The notes: generated by a model not told the origin, from the letters alone. A stretch of 64,000 bases of DNA from an uncultured Oscillospiraceae bacterium (GCA_934597165.1 CAKTQP010000006.1:1-64000); one strand, 5' to 3'; counted from the first letter of the stretch, positions 49,316 to 58,433 are shown. Made by a program: numbers and translations.

Positions 49316-51970
49316 TTATTTCTGTAAGTAAGACCCTAAGATGTAATAGTATTTGGTGTTGATCTTCACCATCTGCCAGGTCTCGTCACCGACCATCTTC
49401 TGCCCGCCGCCGATGACGGCAACCGGCGTCTTGGCAGCCAGAGAGGCGACGACGGCATAGTTGGTGCCCGCGCCGGAGCGGACGTTGACCTTCGCTTTGG
49501 TGGTGTACAGGGTCACGCTCTCCGCCTTCTTCAGGCTGGAGGAGGGGAGGTAATAGTAGCTGTTCTTGATGCGCAGCTTGTACCAGGTGTACCCGTTGGC
49601 TTTCTTGCTCCAACCCTTGACGATCTGCGCTGTACTGCCCTTGGCCAGGGTGCCCTTGGACGCATACTTGGTGCCTGCGCCGGAACGATAGGTGACCTTG
49701 GCGGTGGTGGTGTACTTCACGCGGGTCTCCTGGGTCAGATACTTGCCCATCATGTAGTAGTACTTGCCGCTGATCTTGACCTTGTACCACTTCTGTCCGC
49801 TCACCGTCTGAGACCAGCCGAACACCACTTCCACCGGCTTGCCCTTGGCCACCTTCCCCTTGGAAGCGTACTTGGTGCCTGCGCCGGAGCGGTAGTTGAT
49901 CTTGGCGGTGGTCACATAGGAGGCGGTGAGGGCGGTGATCTGAAAGGTCTTGGACAGGGAACCGCTGTAACTGCCCTGACCGGTGACCTTCACCGTAGCG
50001 GTGCCCGGTTCCTTGTTGCTGGAGTAGGTCACGGCGTAGTCTGTCCCGTTGACTAGTGTCTTACCGTTGTAGGTCACGGTCACGGAGGGCTTGAGCGCCT
50101 TGCCGGTGTAGGGGGTGGAGGTGTATTTCAGCACCACCGTGGTGTTAGAAGTGGTCAGCGCTTTGGAGCTGGACGCCTTGGTGAGATAGCTGCCCAGGAT
50201 GTAGTAGTACTTGGAACCGATCTTGACCTGTTCCCAACGCTCCCCGCTGACGGCGACGGCTTTCCCGTTCACCACCGTCACCGGCGTGCCGGTGTAGATG
50301 TAGGAGGCTTTTTTCTGATCTGTCCCCGCCTTGGTGCGCACGTTCACATTTTTCTTGGCAGCCGAAGCCACAAAGGTCTCCGCCGGGGTCAGATGCTCTG
50401 CGGCAGCGTAATAGTAGCTGCTGCCCACCTTCACCTTGTGCCACTGGGCGCCGTCGGCGGTCTGGGAGCCGCCCTGCACCACCTGCACCTTGGAACCGTT
50501 GGAGAAGGTGCCCTTGGCGGTGGCGGAGGTGGAGGCAGAGGCGTGATAGCTCAGGTCTTTGGCAGCGGTGTGGTTCTGCAAGACCTCCCGATCCACATAG
50601 TCTTCATGAATGTAGTAGGCGTGACCGTTGTAGTTGAACTTGTACCACTTCTCCCCGCTCACCGTCTTGTGGTAGCCATACACCAGGTCGATGACCGTCC
50701 CCTTGGACAGCGTCCCTGCCTTGGTGCCGCTGGTGCCGGGGGCCATGCGGTAGTTCACCGAAGAGGTGGTCACATAGGGGGTGGTCAGGGCGGTGGAGGC
50801 AGCCTCCGCCTTGGGGGTGGTATCGCCGGTGAAAGCGCCGTTCGCGGTAGTGGCGCCGGCAATCTTGGTGTTGGTGTACCAGAAATTGCAGTCCACATTG
50901 CCTTTGACGCCATTGACCTTACCGATGATAGCATGATCACCAGCGTACTGCCAGAAGTCATAAGAGCCAGTGTAGCTGGTCTTGGTGGTCCAGTGGGCGA
51001 TCCAGTTGGTATAGCTTGAGAACTTGGAGGAATTGAAGAAGACGTTGATCCAACCAGGGTTGCTGTACAGACCGCTGGAATAGCCTGCTGCGATGGCAGC
51101 GTTGCAGAAGGTGGTCACATATTTATCCCGGGTGGCTTTGGAGGTCTTTTTGTAGTTGTTATAGATGCGGTCATCGCTGCGCTGGGTGGTCTCATAGTCG
51201 AACATCACCGGCAAGGTGATGCTGCTCTTGTAGGGCTTGAGCAGATTCAGCACATAGTTGGCCTCTTTTTTCGCCTCGGTAGCAGAGGTAGCGCCGGAGT
51301 AGTGGTAAATGCCCACCTTCAGTCCGGCAGCCAGAGCCCCGTTGAGGTTGGTTTTGAACTTGGGGTCGGTATACATGGTAAACTTGCTGATGGAGGTGTA
51401 GCTGGAACGGATGAACACGAAAGAGATACCGGCAGCCTTCACCTTGCTCCAGTCAACGGTGCCCTGCCACTGGGACACGTCGATGCCGTAGTAGATGTAC
51501 TTGGTCTTAGCGTGGGTGTGGGTAAAGGTCTTCCCGGTGTAGGGATTGGAACCGGCGGCGAAGGTGGCGATGCCGTCGTCCTGAGCGGCCTCCTGCTGCC
51601 GGGCGTATTCCTTGAGATACTGGGGGTCATCAATGGTGGGGTCGAAGGTGTCCAGCGCCTCCTGCACCTCCGCGTCGGTAGTGGGGATGTTGCCTGCTAC
51701 CGGCGTCCGTTCTGGGAGGGAGTCGATGAGGGTCTCCGCTGTGTCTGCGTCAGCGGCTTTGGTGTCCTCAGGAGTATCTTCCGCAGGGGCAGCTTCCTCA
51801 GAGGTCTCCGCAGTGACCGCAGGCGTCTCCTCCTCGTCCACCACCACTGGCGTGCTGGATGGGGACACGGAGGGAGCGGGTTCCTCCACTGCCAGCGCAG
51901 CGCCGGGCAGGCAGCTGACGGAGAGGGAAAGGGTGAGCAATAGGGCTAGGGTACGTTTGATAGGATGCAT
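49316..51970 (-). CDS. Secreted GH25 lysozyme with six SH3-like repeats
   Basis: An 884-residue exported muramidase. Signal peptide 1-27 (ends AALA), an acidic Thr/Glu/Pro linker, then the GH25 barrel from about residue 145 (YIYYGIDVSQWQGTVDWS) with the catalytic DYE in LPVMFDYETTQ and DFWQYAGDH near its end. Three SH3-like repeats follow (each with YYI/YYY-L endings), then an Ig-like module (TGKALKPSVTVTYNGKTL ... GQGSYSGS) and three more SH3-like repeats; the last three share RSGAGTxYA. It cleaves peptidoglycan and binds the wall through the repeats. The ATG at 51968-51970 is chosen as the signal-peptide start; a further upstream in-frame ATG adds a non-signal stretch. Confidence 0.92.
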   Translation of the reverse strand: MHPIKRTLALLLTLSLSVSCLPGAALAVEEPAPSVSPSSTPVVVDEEETPAVTAETSEEAAPAEDTPEDTKAADADTAETLIDSLPERTPVAGNIPTTDAEVQEALDTFDPTIDDPQYLKEYARQQEAAQDDGIATFAAGSNPYTGKTFTHTHAKTKYIYYGIDVSQWQGTVDWSKVKAAGISFVFIRSSYTSISKFTMYTDPKFKTNLNGALAAGLKVGIYHYSGATSATEAKKEANYVLNLLKPYKSSITLPVMFDYETTQRSDDRIYNNYKKTSKATRDKYVTTFCNAAIAAGYSSGLYSNPGWINVFFNSSKFSSYTNWIAHWTTKTSYTGSYDFWQYAGDHAIIGKVNGVKGNVDCNFWYTNTKIAGATTANGAFTGDTTPKAEAASTALTTPYVTTSSVNYRMAPGTSGTKAGTLSKGTVIDLVYGYHKTVSGEKWYKFNYNGHAYYIHEDYVDREVLQNHTAAKDLSYHASASTSATAKGTFSNGSKVQVVQGGSQTADGAQWHKVKVGSSYYYAAAEHLTPAETFVASAAKKNVNVRTKAGTDQKKASYIYTGTPVTVVNGKAVAVSGERWEQVKIGSKYYYILGSYLTKASSSKALTTSNTTVVLKYTSTPYTGKALKPSVTVTYNGKTLVNGTDYAVTYSSNKEPGTATVKVTGQGSYSGSLSKTFQITALTASYVTTAKINYRSGAGTKYASKGKVAKGKPVEVVFGWSQTVSGQKWYKVKISGKYYYMMGKYLTQETRVKYTTTAKVTYRSGAGTKYASKGTLAKGSTAQIVKGWSKKANGYTWYKLRIKNSYYYLPSSSLKKAESVTLYTTKAKVNVRSGAGTNYAVVASLAAKTPVAVIGGGQKMVGDETWQMVKINTKYYYILGSYLQK
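49319..50780 (-). repeat. SH3-like repeat array of the GH25 lysozyme
   Basis: Six related units of 65-70 codons, three on each side of an Ig-like module. The C-terminal three are the most similar in DNA and protein (RSGAGTKYASKG twice, RSGAGTNYAVV once), suggesting recent duplication of at least one unit. Confidence 0.75.
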
Positions 51971-52062
51971 AGTGGGGGTCGTTCCTTTCTCTTCTGACGG
52001 GCGGCACCATAAGGGGGAGCCGGGGGAAATAAACCGATGTGTTTCCATAACAATTACAAAAC

Positions 52063-52091
52063 AGTATACAAGAAGTAACGAAAAATGTCAA
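52063..52091 (-). promoter_or_regulatory. Promoter of the GH25 lysozyme gene
   Basis: Minus strand TTGACA (52091-52086), 17 bases, TATACT (52068-52063). This sits about 90 bases before the ATG. Bases 52092-52260 between this promoter and the GntR promoter show no gene or fold that I can support. Confidence 0.8.
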
Positions 52092-52260
52092 CGCAAACCC
52101 CGGAAAAGGTTCTGAAAAGCCCTGGAACCGGAGAAAAAGGGGCAAAAACGTGGAAAAAGCTGTGAAAATGCGGAAAAGTGTACCCGGAAGGTTCGGGAGC
52201 GGAAAAAACGGGGCCGTATCCAGGGGGAGCACGTGTAACGGATTTGTAACCGGGAAGCAG

Positions 52261-52289
52261 TTGACAAGGGAGCGGGGATAGCGTATCCT
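52261..52289 (+). promoter_or_regulatory. Promoter of the GntR-ABC operon
   Basis: TTGACA (52261-52266), 17 bases, TATCCT (52284-52289). The operator dyad lies immediately downstream, over the transcription start. Confidence 0.65.
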
Positions 52290-52294
52290 AGGAG

Positions 52295-52327
52295 GAACTG
52301 TATGAAACGGTATAATACAGTTCATAC
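52295..52327. promoter_or_regulatory. YtrA-type operator dyads
   Basis: GAACTGTAT (52295-52303) and ATACAGTTC (52315-52323) are perfect inverted 9-mers. A second, overlapping pair is GTATGAA (52300-52306) with TTCATAC (52321-52327). A dyad directly downstream of the promoter and before a GntR/YtrA-type gene fits autorepression. Confidence 0.65.
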
Positions 52328-52400
52328 GATCAACCGTCCCAAACCCGGAACGCGCCTCCGAAAGGAGTCCGGGGATGGGGACGCAAAGTGAGGTGACTGC

Positions 52401-52781
52401 ATGATCACACTGGACTATCGGAGTCGGAAACCCCTCTACGATCAGCTGTGCGAGGCCATCGAGCGGATGGCCGCCTGCGGCGTCCTGGAGCCGGGCAGCC
52501 GACTGCCCTCCGTGCGGATGCTGGCGGAGGAATTGGCCATCAACCCCAACACGGTGCAGAAGGCCTATCGGATGCTGGAGCACAGCGGCGTCATCGAGAC
52601 GGTGCCGGGCAAGGGCAGCTTCCTCTGTGACGGGGAACGGGCCAAGCAGCTGCAAAAAGAACGCAGCCGGCAAGCCCTCCTGGCTGGCATCCAAGCGGCA
52701 CTGGACGCCGGCATGACCCCGCTGGAGATCCGGCAGGAAGGGGAAGCGTATTTGCAGGAAAAGGGGGCGAAACGACTATGA
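52401..52781 (+). CDS. GntR-family (YtrA-type) regulator
   Basis: A 126-residue short GntR protein. The winged HTH reads RLPSVRMLAEELAINPNTVQ with PGKGSFLCDG in the wing, followed by only about 45 helical residues, the YtrA layout without a large effector domain. YtrA regulators control their own ABC transporter operons and often respond to cell-envelope stress. Its stop overlaps the next gene's start by 4 bases (ATGA). The ribosome site is GAGGTGAC. Confidence 0.92.
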   Translation: MITLDYRSRKPLYDQLCEAIERMAACGVLEPGSRLPSVRMLAEELAINPNTVQKAYRMLEHSGVIETVPGKGSFLCDGERAKQLQKERSRQALLAGIQAALDAGMTPLEIRQEGEAYLQEKGAKRL

Positions 52782-53689
52782 TCGAACTGAAGGAATTCAC
52801 CAAAAAATTCGGCGACGTCACCGCCGTGGATGCGGTCTCCTTCCAGGTGGAACCGGGGAGCATCTTCGGCCTGGTGGGCAGCAACGGCGCGGGCAAATCC
52901 ACCCTCCTGCGCAGCATCTGCGGCGTCTACGAACCGGACGGCGGCCAGGTGCTCCTGGACGGGGAAGCGCCCTATGAGAACCCGGCCGTGAAGGGCAAGG
53001 TGTTCTTTGTCTCGGACTATCCCTATTTCATGAACCAGTTTGCCCTGAAGGACATGGCGGACTTTTTCCGGCGCATCTACCCCAACTGGAGCGATGAGGA
53101 ATACGCCCGCCTGCAAAAGATCTTCCCCTTGGATCCCAAGATGAAGATCCACAATATGTCCAAGGGGATGCAGCGCCAGGCGGCGCTGACCTGTGCGCTG
53201 GCCACCATGCCGGAGTACCTGCTCATGGACGAGGTGTTCGATGGCCTGGACCCGGTCATGCGCCAGCTGTTGAAGCGGGTTATCTCCGAGCGGGCGGCCG
53301 AGCGGCAGATGACCGTGGTCATCGCCAGCCACAACCTGCGGGAGCTGGAGGATTTCTGCGACCACGTGGGTCTCATCCACAAGGGCGGCGTGCTCTTCGA
53401 GCAGGAGCTGGACGAACTGAAGCTGGGCATCCACAAGGTGCAGGCGGTCTATCGTCCCGCCCTGGACAGCGAGGCGCTGGATGAGCTGCGGGACGCCCTG
53501 GACATCATCAAATTGGAAATTCAAGGAAGTATGGTGCGCTTTGTGGCACGGGGGAGCGAGGAAGAGATCGACCGCGTGATGCAGCACCGCAATACCATCT
53601 TCTACGAGACCCTCCCCCTGTCTCTGGAAGAAGTGTTTATCAGTGAAATGGAGGCGGCAGGCTATGACCTTGACAGAATCCTCTCGTAA
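52778..53689 (+). CDS. ABC transporter ATP-binding protein
   Basis: A 303-residue ATPase. Walker A GLVGSNGAGKSTLLRS (about 32-47), a changed signature NMSKGMQRQ in place of LSGGQ-type (about 126-134), and Walker B YLLMDEVFDGLD with the H-loop IASHNL. About 80 C-terminal residues follow the ATPase domain. It is coupled by overlap to both neighbours: 4 bases with the regulator and 26 bases with the permease. With the YtrA-type regulator this suggests an envelope-stress or export transporter. Confidence 0.92.
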   Translation: MIELKEFTKKFGDVTAVDAVSFQVEPGSIFGLVGSNGAGKSTLLRSICGVYEPDGGQVLLDGEAPYENPAVKGKVFFVSDYPYFMNQFALKDMADFFRRIYPNWSDEEYARLQKIFPLDPKMKIHNMSKGMQRQAALTCALATMPEYLLMDEVFDGLDPVMRQLLKRVISERAAERQMTVVIASHNLRELEDFCDHVGLIHKGGVLFEQELDELKLGIHKVQAVYRPALDSEALDELRDALDIIKLEIQGSMVRFVARGSEEEIDRVMQHRNTIFYETLPLSLEEVFISEMEAAGYDLDRILS

Positions 53690-55799
53690 GGGCACCGCCC
53701 TTGCCCAGTTCCGGCAGATCTACCGCTGGCAGATGAAACGCAATCGCTTGGTCTCCCTCCTCTGCCTGGGGCTGACCTTGCTCTGCTTCACCGTGGTACA
53801 CCTGTGCGAGAGCGCCCGGAGCTACCATGACTACTTCAACAGCCCCGACAATTGGTGGGAGAACGTCACCCAGGAATACCTGGCCAAACAGTTCAGCAGC
53901 GCGGTGGCCTACAACCTGAAATCGGAGATCGCCACCATCTTGATCCCCCTCCTGCTGGTGTTCCTTATCGTCAGCTCCATCCAAACCTTCCAGTATATGC
54001 ACAAACGGCGCAGCGTAGACCTGTTCCACGCCCTGCCCGTCCGTCGCACCCCCCTGCTGTTGGGGAACATGGCGGCCATCGGCACCGTGCTGGCAGTCAT
54101 CGCCATCCTGAACCTGGCCATCTGCGGTGTGGCGGATATGGCCATGGGCGCCACGGGGGACTACAGTGCCGGTTGGCTCCTGGGACTCATGGGCTATATG
54201 CTCCTCCTCCTGGCAGCCTCCCTCTGCGGCACCGTCTTTTTGCTGGTGTCCTGCGGCACCGTCAGCGGTGCGGTCATTGCCGGCATCTTGCTCACCGTAG
54301 GCTGGCCCCTCCTGGTCATCTGCGGCGCCAGCATCATTCAGGACAGCCTCCCCGGCTGCCAGCTGGTGGCCTCCGGCGCCGTCCTCACCGCCCTGACCCC
54401 CTATCTGGCCCTGTTCGTGCCCTATTCCAGCGGGGGAGAGATGCTCCTGTCCGTAGCCCTCATGGGCGATCAGACCTATGAGAGCGGCACTGCCCTGAGC
54501 AATGGAGCCATGTCCGTGTGGCTCATCCTCTGGTGGATCCTGGTCACCGCCGTCCTCCTGGCCGGCTGTATCCTGGTCTACCGGAAGCGCAAGAGCGAAG
54601 CGGCGGAGAACAACTTCTCCTATCCTGTCCTGCGCATCATCATCCGCTTCATCATCTCCGGCGCCATGGGCCTGGGCTGTGCCCTCTTCTTCGGCAGCCT
54701 GAGCAAGAGCAACGTGGTCTTCTACGTCACCGCCGTCCTGGCCTCCCTCGTGACCCATGGTATCACCCAGATCATCTGGGTTCGCGGCCTCCGGGAGCTG
54801 ACCCGCAGCCTGATCTATTACGCCGGATTGGCCGTGGCCATGGCCGTGTTCTTCGTAGGGGTGGCCACCGGCGGCTTAGGATATGTCAACCGCATCCCGG
54901 CGGTGGAGAACGTGGATTATGTCCGGATCGAGCTGCCTGGTTTCCACTACGACGACTCCAAAGAGACCTACCTCTATAACCGTAGCAGCAACCTGTCGGT
55001 GGATCGCATCGACCCGGAGAGCGAGGAGGAAGAGCCGGTCTCCTTCTCCGTCAATCCCAAGCTCCGGAAGCTGGAGAGCATCCAGACCGTTCAGGCCTTG
55101 CACCAGGTGGTCATCGACCAGTATGAAACGCCCTACCTGCCCATCCAGGAGACTGGCGACTACCGCTGCACCCTGACCTATACCCTGAAGGACGGGGGCC
55201 AGCTGGTACGCGGCTACACCCTCCCCGGTCAGGATCAGGACTTGGGCAACACCGACGACTACACCGAGGAACCCCACGGCACGCCGGAGCTGCTGCAAGC
55301 CATGGCGGACGTGGTGCACCTGGATGAGGTGCAAACGTTCACGCTGATGGACTTCTATACCGCTGACCGCGTGGAGAACGTGCGGGTAGAGGAGGAAGAC
55401 AGCGATGGCAACGTGACCCTCCACGGGGAACCGGCCGATGAGCTGACCGACAAGCAGAAGAAAGCAGTGTGGGACACCTTCCTGAAAGAGCTGAACAGCG
55501 ACCACTTCGCTTGGACCTACAAGGAGACCACCAGCACCGTGGGCGAGACCTGCTACTACATCGACGTAGATGCCGAGTGGCCGGGGACGGAGTGGCCGGA
55601 GAAGCTGGAAACCCTGATTCGGGAGAACAGCGACCTGGACGACTTTGCCCCGGAGACCAAGTCCAAGCTCACCATGAACAGCCTCTACTATTTCAATGTC
55701 CCCAAGAGCTGTACCAAGACCCGTGCCCTCATCGACAAGATGATCGGCAAGAACATCCAAAAAGGCGACGTCATCACCGACGAGAAAGATACCTACTAA
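53664..55799 (+). CDS. ABC transporter permease with large soluble C-terminal domain
   Basis: A 711-residue protein. About nine to ten membrane helices are spread over residues 25-415, including LVSLLCLGLTLLCFTVV and ILIPLLLVFLIVSSI. About 295 residues then lack helices and are acidic (DPESEEEEPVSF, VEEEDSDGN). The motif RRSVDLFHALPVRR after the second helix is seen in many YtrC/D-like permeases. The tail is probably extracytoplasmic, with an unknown role. The ATG at 53664 has GGAGG 9 bases upstream; an in-frame start at 53643 is less favoured. Confidence 0.82.
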   Translation: MTLTESSRKGTALAQFRQIYRWQMKRNRLVSLLCLGLTLLCFTVVHLCESARSYHDYFNSPDNWWENVTQEYLAKQFSSAVAYNLKSEIATILIPLLLVFLIVSSIQTFQYMHKRRSVDLFHALPVRRTPLLLGNMAAIGTVLAVIAILNLAICGVADMAMGATGDYSAGWLLGLMGYMLLLLAASLCGTVFLLVSCGTVSGAVIAGILLTVGWPLLVICGASIIQDSLPGCQLVASGAVLTALTPYLALFVPYSSGGEMLLSVALMGDQTYESGTALSNGAMSVWLILWWILVTAVLLAGCILVYRKRKSEAAENNFSYPVLRIIIRFIISGAMGLGCALFFGSLSKSNVVFYVTAVLASLVTHGITQIIWVRGLRELTRSLIYYAGLAVAMAVFFVGVATGGLGYVNRIPAVENVDYVRIELPGFHYDDSKETYLYNRSSNLSVDRIDPESEEEEPVSFSVNPKLRKLESIQTVQALHQVVIDQYETPYLPIQETGDYRCTLTYTLKDGGQLVRGYTLPGQDQDLGNTDDYTEEPHGTPELLQAMADVVHLDEVQTFTLMDFYTADRVENVRVEEEDSDGNVTLHGEPADELTDKQKKAVWDTFLKELNSDHFAWTYKETTSTVGETCYYIDVDAEWPGTEWPEKLETLIRENSDLDDFAPETKSKLTMNSLYYFNVPKSCTKTRALIDKMIGKNIQKGDVITDEKDTY

Positions 55800-55805
55800 A
55801 ATACG

Positions 55806-55844
55806 AAAAAACTGCCTCGGAACCTTCCGAGGCAGTTTTATTTT
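55806..55844. terminator. Bidirectional terminator
   Basis: AAAACTGCCTCGGAA pairs with TTCCGAGGCAGTTTT, flanked by A- and T-runs, between the convergent ABC operon and thrS. Confidence 0.9.
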
Positions 55845-55853
55845 GCGCAGTGA

Positions 55854-57602
55854 TTACTTGATGGCCATGGTATCCACTTCGTCCTTCAGCAGTGCAGCGA
55901 AGGCGTCCAGGCTCATGGCGCCCAGATCTTCGCCGGTGCGGTGACGGATGGAAACGGTGTTGTTCTCCATGTCCTTATCGCCCACGACCACCATGTAGGG
56001 GATCTTCATGGTCTGTGCTTCGCGGATCTTGTAGCCCAGCTTTTCGCTTCTGTGATCCACTTCCACCCGGAAGCCAGCGTCATCCAGTGCCTTTGCCACG
56101 CCGTCTGCGTATTCAGCCGCACGGTCGGTGACGGGCAGCACCTTGACCTGAACGGGAGTCAGCCATGCGGGGAAGGCACCGCCGAAATGCTCGGTGATGA
56201 CGCCGATGAACCGTTCGATGGAGCCCAGCACCACGCGGTGGATCATGACGGGGCGATGCTTCTCGCCGTCCGCGCCGGTGTATTCCAGCTCGAACCGTTC
56301 GGGCATCTGCATATCCAGCTGGATGGTGCCGCACTGCCAGGTGCGTCCCAGGGAGTCGGCCAGATGGAAGTCCAGCTTGGGGCCGTAGAAGGCGCCGTCG
56401 CCCTCGTTGATGACAAATTCCTTGCCCATGTCGGTGATGGCCTTCTTGAGGGTCTCGGTGGCGAAATCCCAGGTCTTTTCATCGCCGATGTGGTCTTCCG
56501 GCATGGTGGACACTTCGATCTGATAGGTCAGGCCAAAGACGGAGTAAACTTCATCGAACAGACGCACGACGTTCTGGATCTCTTCCTCCATCTGATCCCA
56601 GGTCATAAAGATGTGGGCGTCGTCCTGGGTGAAGCAGCGGACACGGAACAGACCGTGGAGGGCGCCGGACAGCTCATGACGGTGCACCAGACCCAGTTCG
56701 GCCATGCGCAGAGGCAGGTCACGATAGGAGTGGGGCTCGGTCTTGTAGACCAGCATACCGCCCGGACAGTTCATGGGCTTGACGGCATAATCTTCGCCGT
56801 CGATGACGGTGGTGTACATATTTTCCTTGTAATGTTCCCAGTGACCGGAACGATGCCACAGCTCCTGGTTCAGGATGATGGGGGTGGAGATTTCCACATA
56901 GCCATACTTCTTATGCACCTTGCGCCAGTAGTCCAGCAGGGTGTTCCGCAGCACCATGCCCTTGGGCAGGAAGAAGGGGAAGCCGGGGCCCTCTTCCATC
57001 AGGGTGAACAGACCCAGTTCCTTACCCAGACGGCGATGGTCGCGCTTTTTCGCTTCTTCGATCTGCTTCAGATAAGCGTCCAGCTCGTCCTTCTTGGGGA
57101 AAGCGATGCCGTAGATTCTCTGCAAAACCTGACGGTTGGAGTCACCACGCCAGTAAGCGGAGTTGCAGGCGGTCAGCTTGATGGCGTTGCCCTTGACTCG
57201 GCCGGTGGAGTCCAGATGGGGGCCTGCGCACAGGTCGGTGAACTCACCCTGCTTGTAGAAGCTGATGATGGCGTCTTCGGGCAGGTCGTTGATGAGCTCC
57301 ACCTTGTAAGGCTCGTCCTTCATCAGTTCCAGAGCCTCTGCACGGGGCAGCTCAAAGCGTTCCAGCTTCAGCTTTTCCTTGCAGATCTTGCGCATCTCAG
57401 CTTCGATCTGAGTCATGATCTCAGGGGTGAAGGCGGTGGGGGAGTCGATGTCATAGTAGAAGCCGTTGGCGATAGCGGGGCCGATGGCCAGCTTCACGTC
57501 GGGATACAGACGCTTGACCGCCTGGGCGAGGATGTGGGAACAGGTGTGCCAGTAAGTCTTGCGATACTGTTCGTTTTCAAAGGTGTACTGATTGTCAGCC
57601 AT
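55854..57602 (-). CDS. thrS: Threonyl-tRNA synthetase lacking the TGS domain
   Basis: A 582-residue class II synthetase charging tRNA-Thr. The editing domain begins almost at the N-terminus (YWHTCSHILAQAV, residues 17-29) with the later GEFTDLCAGPHL. The catalytic core has VKPMNCPGGMLVYK, RVRCFTQDDAHIF and HRVVLGSIERFIG, and a C-terminal anticodon-binding domain follows. Typical ThrS is about 640 residues with an N-terminal TGS domain of about 60, absent here, as in some other Clostridia. The ribosome site is AGGAGGAA. Controlled by the T-box at 57752. Confidence 0.95.
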   Translation of the reverse strand: MADNQYTFENEQYRKTYWHTCSHILAQAVKRLYPDVKLAIGPAIANGFYYDIDSPTAFTPEIMTQIEAEMRKICKEKLKLERFELPRAEALELMKDEPYKVELINDLPEDAIISFYKQGEFTDLCAGPHLDSTGRVKGNAIKLTACNSAYWRGDSNRQVLQRIYGIAFPKKDELDAYLKQIEEAKKRDHRRLGKELGLFTLMEEGPGFPFFLPKGMVLRNTLLDYWRKVHKKYGYVEISTPIILNQELWHRSGHWEHYKENMYTTVIDGEDYAVKPMNCPGGMLVYKTEPHSYRDLPLRMAELGLVHRHELSGALHGLFRVRCFTQDDAHIFMTWDQMEEEIQNVVRLFDEVYSVFGLTYQIEVSTMPEDHIGDEKTWDFATETLKKAITDMGKEFVINEGDGAFYGPKLDFHLADSLGRTWQCGTIQLDMQMPERFELEYTGADGEKHRPVMIHRVVLGSIERFIGVITEHFGGAFPAWLTPVQVKVLPVTDRAAEYADGVAKALDDAGFRVEVDHRSEKLGYKIREAQTMKIPYMVVVGDKDMENNTVSIRHRTGEDLGAMSLDAFAALLKDEVDTMAIK

Positions 57603-57751
57603 TTCAAATTCCTCCTAAGTCGCTTTTTGAAAAAAGCTCCGCAAAAACTTTACGGCGCTGCGCGGTGGTTCGACGAAAAGAACAGCCACGAGGCAGTTAT
57701 TTGCGGAAATCAAACCCCGTAGGGTCATTTCGGTTTTGGGGTGAATCTATC

Positions 57752-58011
57752 TCAAAAAGTAAGAAAACCCACCCCCGGTCAAATACCAGGGGTGGGATAA
57801 AAAATCTTATCTCACGGTTCCACCCTGCTTGCGTTATGATCCCATAACGCCGCTTCGTTGGCTGTAACGTGCCTTTCCCGGAGCGTCTTACTCAGTTCGA
57901 CGCCCAGCTCGGAGGTGGTTTTACGGGGGTCCGGTGGCAGGCTTCCAGCCGCTGGCCTGCGTTCTCTGTACCGCACGTTGCAATCCGCTTTTGTCCTCGT
58001 CGGTGCTGTTA
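57752..58011 (-). promoter_or_regulatory. T-box leader of thrS (specifier ACC, Thr)
   Basis: Minus-strand leader. Stem I has the AGAGAA GA-motif and apical CAGGCCAGCGGCTGGAAGCC. The specifier reads AAA ACC A CCTCC GAGC, so ACC (57919-57917), decoded by tRNA-Thr. The T-box AGGGTGGAACCGTGAG lies at 57826-57811, and its UGGA predicts discriminator U. The terminator CCCACCCC/GGGGTGGG plus GGT/ACC (57796-57768) is followed by TTTTC, then TTACTTTTT. Uncharged tRNA-Thr should favour thrS transcription. Confidence 0.95.
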
Positions 58012-58017
58012 TCCCAT

Positions 58018-58046
58018 ACGTTAGCACTTCCGATGGGAAATGTCAA
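58018..58046 (-). promoter_or_regulatory. Promoter of the thrS T-box transcript
   Basis: Minus strand TTGACA (58046-58041), 17 bases, TAACGT (58023-58018) with TGC extended -10. The -35 overlaps the end of the Cys-rich gene. Confidence 0.75.
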
Positions 58047-58294
58047 GCCTTGGTTTGGGAAAAGGGGCAGTTGGAAAGGTGAGGGCAGGGTGTGGCTGGA
58101 TGGTTGTAGTCTCCGTTGGACGGCTCCCACTGGGGGCAGACGCTGGATTCTTCTCGTTTGCGGCTCCGCTGATTGAGGATGCAGTGACCATAGTGGAGGG
58201 GAGAGAAGCTGCCCAGATGGCAGTAGTAGTGGGCGCGAAAATGCTGGCAGTTGGCGCAGAATGGGCCTTGGTGTTTTTCTGATATGGGCAGCAT
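58043..58294 (-). CDS. Cys/His-rich small protein
   Basis: An 83-residue protein with seven Cys and several His: CANCQHF at residues 13-19, then HYYCHLGSFSPLHYGHCILN, then ESSVCPQWEP. The pattern CxxCxHF-HY-xC-GHC-CPxW resembles small clostridial proteins of unknown function that are probably zinc-binding. The ATG at 58292-58294 has GGAGGG 6 bases upstream, a strong site. The last bases overlap the -35 of the thrS promoter. Function unknown. Confidence 0.65.
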   Translation of the reverse strand: MLPISEKHQGPFCANCQHFRAHYYCHLGSFSPLHYGHCILNQRSRKREESSVCPQWEPSNGDYNHPATPCPHLSNCPFSQTKA

Positions 58295-58339
58295 GGCGAT
58301 CCCTCCTGCTGGGAGTATACCAGAAAAACAGGATGAGTG

Positions 58340-58378
58340 TTGTTTTTAACCTGAAATAGATTAAAACAAGTTGTTTTA
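58340..58378. promoter_or_regulatory. Candidate operator upstream of the AT-rich XRE gene
   Basis: TTGTTTTTAA (58340-58349), TTAAAACAA (58361-58369) and TTGTTTTA (58371-58378): one inverted and one repeated copy of the same motif. A possible -10 TACAAT lies at 58392-58397. Binding by the XRE protein is inference. Confidence 0.4.
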
Positions 58379-58433
58379 TCTATTTTTCCGTTACAATGCT
58401 TTATGGTACAGTATGAAGCATAGGAGGGATATT

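Noticed and set aside
57921..58176. Short frames over the thrS leader
   Set aside because: They coincide with the T-box leader and promoter; no ribosome site supports them.
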